In this document: in pieces, positions 36,173 to 44,789 of the stretch
Layout: each line of letters begins with the position of its first letter
Numbering within the stretch: position 1 is the first letter of the stretch
Made by a program: the position numbers and the translations under genes
DNA from: Mesotaenium endlicherianum
Lineage: Eukaryota > Streptophyta > Zygnematophyceae > Zygnematales > Mesotaeniaceae
NCBI GenBank assembly: GCA_009602735.1
Contig: WELA01002438.1
Coordinates: forward strand, 137,259-182,047
Length of the DNA stretch: 44,789 bases
Direction of reading: 5' to 3'
Notes under the pieces: generated by a model
Databases searched by the model: none
What the model saw: only the letters and a program-made list of their open reading frames with translations
What the model was told of the DNA's origin: nothing

Positions 36173-37175
36173 TAAGGAGTGTGTACTCTCCAGAGTGAGC
36201 ACCTCAAGACTGTAATCTGGTAGGAAAACAACTAATGAAGTCTGGCCCAAAAGATCACTGGAAGCACATCATGATCTTCAAGAGTAGTCCTATGGCAGGG
36301 GGTATAAGCTGTGACTTTGCTCACCACTTGTGAAGTTCTTCTAGTGATTGGAAGCCAGCAAGGCTTGCTCTTCACAAGAGAGAGACTAAGTGGTCCTGAA
36401 AACACAAGAGATAAAAGTGTAAGCTTTACTGATAATCCCTGTGACTTACAATTGGCATAATGGGACTTCTAAAAAGAGGTTCCTCTAGGGACATCTCTAG
36501 CACTTATACTCCTGAAACCCGGCGTCGTATGCGGCGGATCCAATGCATGTAGTCACTCTAGGAGGCTCTCCTATGTCCACTAATGTGTACAAGGCATGTA
36601 CTAGCACTCCTATAGGCTAAGCATAACTCAAATCAATCAAAGCAAAGCACGTAGAATATGCTAAGTGTCTCTTATTGGTGGAGCTTACCTTGGGTAGTTC
36701 TACCTAGATAGCGCCTCAAAAGTGAATCTGAAACTTGAGGAAGCTTCCTCTAGGAGTAGGTCACCAAGTTATAGCCTCAATGATGCACTTATACTATAGA
36801 AATACAAGACTTATGTAGTCTAAAGGGCTCGCGGATTTATGCGCACAAAGCTAGGGGTCCTTGGGGTCACGAATAGTCAACATTGTCACCTTTGGGTGCA
36901 TTGAGTCACAAGTTGGCCATTTGGTGTGATTCCGCTAGGTGCCGAAAGGAGTGCGGACTAGATCGCGTCTATCTTGCTCGATAATTAACCAAATGACGCG
37001 AAACCGGTGCCATTCGGAAGATGCTTCGACGCGCTACACTTTGGTGACTCGGAAATCTAGAGAAGGTCAACATATGGATGCGTAAAGTCAATGCAAAGTT
37101 GGTCTTCCTAGGTTGATGGTTCACACACGTAGAGCTTGGGTTTGTACGTCAACCTCGACTTTATAAATCATGACA
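36173..37175 (-). repeat. 5' LTR of element M (lacks the terminal 136-bp block)
   Basis: It corresponds to the core 15165-16176. On the - strand it starts TGTCATGATTTATAAAG, and TTTATAAAG near the start could be TATA-like. The final 136 bp and any primer binding site seem deleted. About 15 substitutions and an 8-bp deletion separate it from the left copy. Confidence 0.88.
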
Positions 37176-38105
37176 CTACTCCGGAGTGATGAATATGCAT
37201 TTCTTTTAGGACTTGTATCTTGGGCTATGACTGCACATATACTTGATGTGTATAATGAATCTGCATCTCTTTCCGTCGTGCTCTCTCACTCGCTCACACT
37301 TCTCCACACTACTAGAGTACGCCTTCTCTCCGCCCTCGCAAATTCAGTCTCGTCAAGCTCCCTCTCTTGTCTCCTTGCTGATACTTCTCTCCACGTATTT
37401 CACCCTCTCTTTCTCTCTTTCTCGCTCACACCTCTTCCCATTACTAATTAACCCGGGTCATGTCGTATACGGTCATTTAATATTCTAATCCATATCTTGT
37501 TACATTTTTAATCCAATTTCAATATGTACAATATCCGTCCATTGTCATATGTTAGTCACTGCATATCTGTTACCCGATTATCATGCGGCATCACTATGTG
37601 TTCGTAGGCTTGGTTTAATTATTTCTGATGCATGAAATTTTTGCAGCCACGTGGCCTTGCCTAAAGAGACCGCTACGCATGACACGAAGATGCATACATG
37701 CCTTTTCACAAATACTTGAAAAAGCTGAAGTATAAACATAGCACCAACCATTTTTCAGAATTTTTGTGGGACATATGAGCGCGTCCTAGCGCTTACGCGT
37801 CAGCAGCCGGAAAATTGGGCCAACGGCAGCGGCCTGAATATCATCTTCTTCATTTGCTCGACATCGACACTCACTCAAGTCCAAATTTTGTGGCGAAACT
37901 CGTCACCGCGAACAACCCCCGTTTGTAAGGACGGGATTTTTTAACAGATACTAATCACTGTGTATATGCAAAGTAATCAAATCGATCCAACTCGAATCAA
38001 AACTTATTTGATGTCTAGGGACATAGGACTATAGCTTAAGACCGGGTCGGAGTTCGAAATGAGCACCATCGAACATTAAACCATACAAATGACCCCACTA
38101 GGCCT
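37176..38105. other. Intergenic: end of the ~163-bp repeat, pyrimidine-rich stretch
   Basis: The first ~70 bp continue the tandem repeat interrupted at 15029. About 37260-37440 is rich in CTCTC and TCTTT. No gene is supported in the rest. Confidence 0.5.
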
Positions 38106-38797
38106 GGTGGTGAATCGACTTACCAATAGGCGATTAACGATTAATAAACAATCTTTTTATCAGCAAGTAATCTTTATGGTATTTCCTGTTAAATGATTTA
38201 ACAGCAATAAGACAATACACTAACAGCGACGCTCACAAGTCGAATGCAAGTAAACGAGCATCAATCATGCAATCAGTAAACTCATACATAAGCAAGGTTC
38301 GAAGACAATTCATATGAATGGCTTCTCACCTTGAAATCAAGATCTCTCTCAGTAAGCTGTACAAGATAGTTGGCTTCCTCCCGAATGCCGAACTCGAAAG
38401 CAATACCTAGCATATGTACATGGAATGAGTAGACTGTTCAACGGCAAGTGCGATGGCACCGCCTATCCAGGAGTTAATCTCGTCGGTAGGACCTTGGCTA
38501 ACCAGATTCACAGCCATCTCCCATCATCCCAAATTGCCATCCACCTTAAGGGTGTCATCTGGCCATTCATCTAGCATAACACACTTAGATGCATGACTAG
38601 GCAGTTTGCTGCTACCGAGTACGGCAGTCAGTTGACTGTCAAAGAATGTGTCAACAAGCTGACCTAATTCAGCAGGCTGTTGCTCCCAACTGAGTCATTA
38701 AACTAAAAATTAAACACCTAGAGTTCAGCCGACTGAACTTATTTAACTATTATACTAAAATGAATATTACATTTACTCAATATACTGATTCATTACA
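38106..38797 (-). repeat. Degenerate solo LTR of the chromovirus family
   Basis: The reverse complement matches the copy A/B LTR along its length, starting TGTAATGAATCAGTATATTG and ending near GGTAAGTCGATTCA. It has many substitutions and fewer U3 repeat units. No internal sequence adjoins it, so it is a solo LTR left by recombination. No clear TSD is seen. Confidence 0.85.
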
Positions 38798-41395
38798 GTG
38801 AGTACGGGCAGCATCAACCTTAATTGGATCCGCCCGTGGTCGTTTTTCGCCTGGCACACTAACTTGATTCTTATTGTGGTCTGTGAGAGGACTAGCCATT
38901 TTCCTCTCACAAGGCTGCTTCAAACGATCGCAACAAACTATGCAGCGACCTCCCCCACCCCTCCCTCCCTTCTCTAGCTCCTTGTCACAATGAGCGAGCA
39001 TGGCTGCCCACCAGCACGCGCTCCCAACCCTATAATCCCACAAACTCATCTAACCACCTGGAGCGTCCTCTCCCAGGCCCCCGTCACGAGCTACCTTATG
39101 GCCAAGGCGAGGCTTTGCCTCACTTTGCCTTGCCATGGCCGCTCATGAAAGCCCCAAGGGCGCATTGTCTAAGCGAAGAAGAGGCGTTCTTTGCGGAGAG
39201 GGCCTATGACGATTGCCAAAGGGTGGGCCAGGGAAGAAAAGCATCGTCATGATCAAATGCTTTTGCGTTGATCCTGGTTGCACATGTACACGTACGAATT
39301 TGGACGCATTTCCGGGCAAGAGCTCATACGAGCAACAGCCCACACTAATTGTTCCCTCACAAGAGTTACATGAGGGGCACATTACTGAATCCAACAAAAT
39401 ACTGCACATACTTGTTTGACATCCCAATCGCTAGTATGCACAAAGATCATTGGCTTCCCTAAGCTTGTAAGAATTCAAGTGCTGCTTGCTCGTGTTTGAT
39501 TGTGTTTACTGAGTTTGTAGTCTTGAACCCATTTTTCTGAACCAAAATATGGGCGTGTCATATCGGCGCGGATCCGGAGGCACCCGTTTGGGGTCTGTTT
39601 TGTGGAGGTTGAGTATATGCTCAAGTGGGCGAGCAAAGCTTGAAGCGCCTTCAAAAGATGAGGTAAAAGTGTGGTTTTTCTCTTTCATCACATTTAACAT
39701 GAATCAATTTGTGTGAGAGATTGCCCCTTGGTAGCGGCCATGGCCATGCATGGCCTGCACTCGGGCGTGTAAACGGGGTCGGCGGACATGGGCGCACAAA
39801 GTCCTTCTATGAAAGAAAAAAGTGGGAGGAAGAGGGAGGAAAGGTGGATGCGCTGGGGATTAGGTTTTTGCCGCCATCATTTGCTGCTTGGCTCTCGCAG
39901 AGCTGGTACGTCTTTAGCGGCTATGGTGTCTTTATTTTTAGGAGAATGATTCGTTTAAACGTCAGACTCTCGTCAACTCCTTGAAGTTGCGCTTGTCGTG
40001 ATCGTTTGGGAGTTTTGTGAGAGCAGTGTTTGTGATTTTCTCTCACACTATTAAGAGCTTGAGGATAAGGCCTAGTTTGGCACAAGCAATGACGAAATTT
40101 TGAGGAGCTAGAGGGGATCACTTATATACAAAAATTTGAGAAGAGGTGCGTAAAACCATTGTGAAAAGTCGGAGTGATTGCATACAACCACTTTATCTTG
40201 TTTTTAATATGAAGGTGTTAAAAGTCGAATAAAGACAGAGACCAATACTATTCAAGATTGCTGTAGCCCAATGCTTTTCCTATTGGAAGAGTGCAGACCA
40301 CACCCTAGAACGCGTCCACCGGCAAGATCGAAATGACGCAATGAGTCCCACCCCATTACTCGCAGACTGTCTAGAACGTGGTGTAGGATCGCATTTTATG
40401 TGGGAAACCCAACTTTGGAAATATGGATAACGAGTATATATCAAGTGTTAAGCCCATACTTTGGATGCGTCGAGAACAAATTGTGCCAAAATTACAAGTG
40501 GGGTTGAGCGCGGGAAGTTAGAAAGCGTTAACCCATTTGATTATTTGAACGGCAAGCTCATTTTGAGGTTCCAATTGAACGACCTTTCAAAAATCTTAAA
40601 GTGGTTAAACGATGACCACTTAAATGTGAAAAGCTGGTAGTTCTTATTCTTATGCTTGAGTTTGATTGATTAAGAGAGGCAAACTATCTAATTAGTAGTT
40701 CCAAAGAGCTTGAGACATTTGACAACTTTGGGTTTTAAATTTATTGGGTTTGAAGCGATGCGACTTTTACAATCACACACATTCGTCATGACAGACAAAT
40801 GAAATCACTGATTATAACCCGCATTAAATTTTGAATTTATCCCTTAGATTTATAAGTAGCTGTCCTTGTTGCCCATTACGTGGACAGCTTTATATTTGAG
40901 AAATTAAACTTTGTCCAAATCTCGCGCATCTAACAATATTAAGAATGCCAAACGAACGGTCAACATACGAAGTTGACCTCTAGAATAAATATGAACTCAA
41001 TTGTAAGAGCACGTCGGCTACTTTCTAAAACTAAAAAGATCACTCGCGGTTCGAGACTTTTTGTTTGATTTCAAAAGTTTTGCTATCTCGGTTGATCAAA
41101 TTTGTGCAAATCATAAGTGGAATCTCTGGAATGCTTTCCCATGTGGGATCAAGAGATGGGAAACCCACACTGGGTCCTGTTATTGTCCCACCCACTCGAG
41201 ATGGCATAGTTTCCTGTAGCTCTTTAAGTCTACCCATTAAGTCCGTTCGTGACTAGAACATTACAAGGTTGCAATGCCACTAACCATTTCACCTCGGTTT
41301 GTTAAGACTACCTGCTTAATTGGACTTAGGAGAGACATAAGGCCACCAGAAACGAGTGAACTCCTTCATTTTACTTTTGAAAAGCTTCAGGGACT
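38798..41395. other. Intergenic, no gene supported
   Basis: Short open frames only, none recognised. A perfect 10-bp inverted repeat TGTGAGAGGA/TCCTCTCACA with a 10-nt loop lies at 38882-38911. Much of 40000-41300 may be old, unrecognisable transposon sequence. Confidence 0.4.
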
Positions 41396-41569
41396 GAAGT
41401 GATGACCGATCGAATTACATGAAAATGGTCGCAAATTTTTAGGCGTTTGCTGTAAACTCCATGAATCTATGATGCCTTTTCACGATATGAAGTCATGACC
41501 GATCTAGTTACGTGGACATGGTCGCAAGGTTTTAGACGTTTGCTGTATACTTCATGAATCTATGATGCT
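41396..41569. repeat. Tandem duplication, two 80-bp units
   Basis: GAAGTGATGACCGATC...ATGAATCTATGATGC (41396-41475) recurs diverged at 41490-41569, a 94-bp period. Confidence 0.85.
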
Positions 41570-42183
41570 GACGAAGACGATTTTATTTCGTCTTATGTCC
41601 CCTTGTGGGCCTACGAACCGCCGACAACGGAGACGACGTTACTTGCTCCGAAAGACTGCCACATGGCGTTCAGTTGGCCCACAAAGCTTCACGAGATTCA
41701 AACAGCTCGAATTGGCCTAAATCAAGCAATATCGACTGCATAAATGCCCATTATGGCCATTATGGCCATAATGGCCCAAAGTTGCCTCCAGCTAGAAGAG
41801 CCCAGAGCAGATACGCGGAAAAACCTGCTGCGTACAAGCTGAACTGTCAAATTGTTTTGCTTCTTTTTCTGCTTGGGAGCACTTGGGAGTGCCGATTGCC
41901 CAATCGATTGCAGAAGATTCTCCGACGAGCTCGAGTTTCGAGATGGAGACGAAATACTGGCGATTCGCGACTTGCCACTCGCAGGCTACAGCCACTCGCA
42001 GCATCGTTCTCGTCACGAGGCGCGTCGTGAGTTGTAACTCGTACCTGCTAGAGCCTAGCACCTGACCGCAAGGACATCACACAACTGATTTGTTGTGTAT
42101 CTCAAGTTTTCTCCGTGTCGTCATCCGGATATATATGATGTGCACGAGTGTGCACCTCGTCCAGCAACGATTTCGCTGCATGG

Positions 42184-42260
42184 CTCCAGAGTCCAGAGTC
42201 CAGACTCGAGAGTCCAGAGTCCAGACTCCAGAGTCGAGACTCGAGAGTCGAGACTCGACA
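42184..42260. repeat. Minisatellite of AGAGTCC/ACTCGAG units
   Basis: Alternating 6-8-bp units GAGTCCA, GACTCGA and GAGTCGA repeat about ten times and contain many small palindromes. Confidence 0.85.
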
Positions 42261-42679
42261 TGAGGCGACATGAGACGACTTGGGTTGCTGTAGGCCACAT
42301 TAAGCCAGCTAGCTATCCGTGCCTGAGATGCACCTCTTTTCAGGCGCCTTTCATGTTCCGGCAACTCTCGGTCAGTCTAGAGCAGACCCCTCGAGTCATA
42401 ACTTTCTCGATGTCATTTGCTTTGTCGGATGTTATAAATCCCGACTTCTAAAAATGGTTTAAAATACCCTTCTGATTCCTAGTAGATGTCGCATACATAG
42501 AATTTCTAACATTTTGCATAAAATGTTATAGGAGGTTACCAAGTCATGATAATGCATAAGAAAATTCTCATTTTTTCCGGATGTTCTTTAGACCTTGACC
42601 ACCGACCAGAGAAGGCCATAGGTAGTTTCAGAAATACGCGAATTTGGTCGAATCGAGCAAGAAGTCGAGCAAGTACTTT

Positions 42680-42862
42680 CTCGGTTTGCCCGGTGGTGCT
42701 CGGTGGCTCTCGGGTGCTCTCAGCTCGCTCTCGGCTGCTCGCGGTCAACCTCGGTTGCAGGCTACACAATTACGCTCGGTTAACTGCCTCGGACTGCTCT
42801 CGGATGCTCTCGGATGCTCTCGGCCCATCTCGGCCACACTCGGCCAACTCTCGGCCCCACGG
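42680..42862. repeat. CTCGG-rich degenerate repeat
   Basis: The motif (T)GCTCTCGG or CTCGG recurs more than fifteen times by eye, with three near-identical GCTCTCGGATGCTCTCGG steps around 42795-42825. Confidence 0.75.
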
Positions 42863-43309
42863 GTGTCGGACCTCGGTGCCTGATGGAAGCGGATAACACC
42901 GGAACGGGATAAACCTAGCTTAATGAGTTATTTGACGAAGAACAGGAAACGACAAAACATGAGCAGCTCCGGCCTCCGAATTTTCCACGTTGTCCAACGT
43001 TGGACCACGTTACCGCTGTGAAGCACCTGAAAGCGTGCGAGAATTGATGGAGGCCAGATTGGGCCAGATAGGTCTCCTCTCCGTAGCGGAACCAAAGTTC
43101 ATCAGAAGGCCTCGGAGTCCCGACTTGAATAAAGTCCCATGAGCATTAGACAGAAGGAAACAACGGGTGATACCACACAACAGAACTTGGTAGCGAAAGG
43201 TTAGCATTGAGAGTAGCTTCCGTCCTATAACTGCAAGCTTTTGCGTGTATATCTTAAATCTCTACTGTGTACATACTTGCATTGTTTCCACAGCAGCTGA
43301 GCAACGAAG

Positions 43310-44745
43310 ATGGCTCAGATGAAGGCAGTATTGTTGTTTACAGTTCTTTTTGGACTAGCGGCTCTAGCGTCTGCAGATGACGTGGTGACCCTTGGAGCCG
43401 GACAATGTACAGCTGTTAAGTGTCAGGACAAGATGGGCGATGGCAAACCTGGAAGCGAAGGATTCTTCCAGGTACACATTCCCCTAGTCTAGGCAGCGAC
43501 GTGGTAGTGGCTTTGTCTCATGTTATCAAGATATTTCTTGGGATGCTTGAGAGCATCCATCCGCATCCCTTTATCGCCGAACATTAGCATGCAAGGTGTT
43601 TACTAAAGTACCCGAGGAAGGGATTGGTTTCACGTGTTGTGGCACTGATGTATATGAGCGAGCCTTGTTGTTTTCCCGTGTTACCAGGAGTTTGCAAAGA
43701 TCCATGGATTCATCAAGACGGAGCAGGTGAACTACACAAGAGGCTGCTGCCACCTTTGCCGCATGACTCCTGGCTGCGTCTACTGGCAACACTACAGGAG
43801 GTATGCACACTCCCCAGCGAGCCGCATGTCACCAGCCTCTTGGAATTTGGCACCCACCTGATCAAGCTTACCATGCTTCCTGCAAACCTTCCAGGATCAA
43901 AGCTGCATTCATGTTTGCAATGCTTTTTCGGAACCACAAACACACAGCTGGAGGTTGCTGCATCGTGCTAAACTCACTCACTGTCCGTTCTCTCTGTATG
44001 AACAGGGACTCCCTCTGCGAGGCCGGCCCCTGCCACTTGATGGGCTCCACAGGTGTCGTCTACAGGCTGGGCAAGGGCAAGATGAGCCGCATCGGAGGCA
44101 AGTGCAATGCCAAGGTGGAGGACGACCCCCACTTCACCGGCGCGCGCGGCACCCGCTTCGACTTCAACGGCGAGCCCGACAACGCCTTCTGCCTCGTGTC
44201 CGACAAGAACCTGCACATCAACATGATGCTCCGCGGCTACTACGACAACCGCACCACCGGCGCCACCCTCATCAAGAACGGCAAGGCCGTGCGCACCTGG
44301 ATCAAGTGAGCCCCTCCCCCTCCTCGCAGCTCAACATCCAGAGAGATGCACTTCCTGGCAGGTCATGACGAATCTGCGACTAGCCACGTACATTGCCATG
44401 CAGCCTCGCAGCCTTGCAGCCTTGCAGAGTTGCAGCCTCGCAGCCTCAGGCAGTTAGATCGAGCAATCCTGCCCCTCCATCTATTGGCATCACAGGGCGC
44501 TGCACGGTACCAGGTGCTGCTGGACAGAAGACCTTCTGCAGACTTGGAGCGAGTCGCGGTCTTTGCAATCACAAACTAACGCAACTCACTCCTTGCCAAC
44601 CTGCAGGGAGATCGGCCTCATCTGGAACGCCGAGGGTGCCCAGCACAACGTCCACCTCACCGCCCGCAACGGCAAGCAGCAGGAGCGCGGCGATGGTTTC
44701 CTCGCCTCTGCCGTCGTTGACGGCCGCGCCATGCCCCTTCTCAGG
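43310..44745 (+). CDS. Secreted root-cap-domain protein (3' end outside window)
   Basis: Exons 43310-43471, 43688-43800, 44006-44305 and 44607-44745 are joined by GT-AG introns, and a donor GTGAGA follows the last. The product starts with a clear signal peptide (MAQMKAVLLFTVLFGLAALASA, cut before DD). A Cys-rich segment follows (CTAVKC, RGCCHLCRMTPGCVYW). Then comes a domain with DPHFTGARGTRFDFNG, FCLVSDKNLHIN and TWIKEIGLIW, as in the plant root cap / LEA-related family. It is probably extracellular or in the cell wall; its biochemical role is not known. Exon 3 runs straight into an in-frame TGA if intron 3 is retained (AAG TGA at 44304-44309), but use of the donor GTGAGC at 44306 restores the domain. 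Confidence 0.8.
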
Positions 44746-44749
44746 GTGA

Positions 44750-44789
44750 GAATGCCCCCCCCTCCCCTCCTCCCCCCCTCCCCCCCCTT
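44750..44789. repeat. C-rich low-complexity tract in intron 4
   Basis: A run of C with a few T closes the window, just after the exon 4 donor. Confidence 0.7.

Larger units (their letters stand above)
15030..37175 (-). mobile_element. Element M: decayed Ty3/gypsy element with methyltransferase and PHD finger, interrupted by copy B
   Basis: The element spans LTR to LTR on the - strand, flanked by CTAC on both sides (15026-15029 and 37176-37179). Without copy B and its extra TSD it is about 13.3 kb. In the sense direction it runs: LTR, gag, very long Ala/Pro-rich linker, aspartic protease, linker with repeats, C5-cytosine methyltransferase, RT, RNase H, integrase, PHD finger, polypurine tract, LTR. 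It carries ten in-frame stops and at least four frameshifts, so it is not autonomous. By eye the two LTR cores differ at about 15 sites per kb, against about 3 in 745 bp for copy B, which agrees with B being the later arrival. Confidence 0.92.
41570..43309. other. Intergenic and upstream region of the root-cap-type gene
   Basis: It holds ATGGCCATT repeats around 41750-41780, the minisatellites listed separately, and the presumed promoter and 5' UTR of the gene at 43310. No separate gene is supported. Confidence 0.4.

Noticed and set aside
38882..38911. 10-bp perfect inverted repeat as a MITE end or terminator
   Set aside because: It is a single short hairpin with no flanking duplication and no second copy in the window.
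44006..44309. Root-cap-type gene ending at the TGA at 44307-44309
   Set aside because: A consensus donor (GTGAGC) starts at 44306, and the exon at 44607 continues the domain in frame, so the TGA is intronic.

Overview
The window looks like a repeat-rich, spliceosomal-intron-rich nuclear contig of a streptophyte, most likely a charophyte alga or a bryophyte. The reasons are a cytosolic HSP70 with nine introns, a secreted 'root cap'-type gene (a streptophyte family), plant-style Ty3/gypsy chromoviruses, and a Ty3/gypsy element that carries a C5-cytosine methyltransferase. Retrotransposon-borne methyltransferases have been reported from charophytes and dinoflagellates. The species cannot be fixed from sequence alone.

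Layout. 1-6888: the 3' part of a chromovirus (copy A, + strand), with the gag end, a -1 frameshift signal, pol with a chromodomain, an extra third ORF and the 3' LTR. 7989-14334: a complete, apparently functional HSP70 gene in 10 exons. 14786-15029: a ~163-bp tandem repeat that is the target of a large insertion. 15030-37175: an old ~13.3-kb Ty3/gypsy element on the - strand (element M), decayed by stops and frameshifts, with the order gag - protease - cytosine methyltransferase - RT - RNase H - integrase - PHD finger. A young, complete second copy of the chromovirus (copy B, 27149-35990, TSD CAATC) sits inside the gag gene of M; removing B and one TSD restores the gag frame exactly. 37180-43309: intergenic DNA with a degenerate solo LTR of the chromovirus family and several short tandem repeats. 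43310 to the end: the 5' part of a secreted root-cap-domain gene, four exons visible.

How the parts work together. The two host genes are independent of each other and of the elements. The chromovirus seems to make Gag from the 0 frame, Gag-Pol by -1 slippage at TTTAAAA followed by a perfect hairpin with possible pseudoknot, and ORF3 possibly from a spliced RNA. Its integrase ends in a chromodomain, so it probably targets marked chromatin. Element M instead ends its integrase in a PHD finger and carries its own DNA methyltransferase inside the polyprotein. That suggests an element that both reads and writes chromatin marks. All ten premature stops found in M are explained by C-to-T changes at CAG or CGA, as expected from deamination of methylated CHG and CG sites.

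All statements come from reading the sequence; no database search or folding program was run. Divergence counts are by eye.
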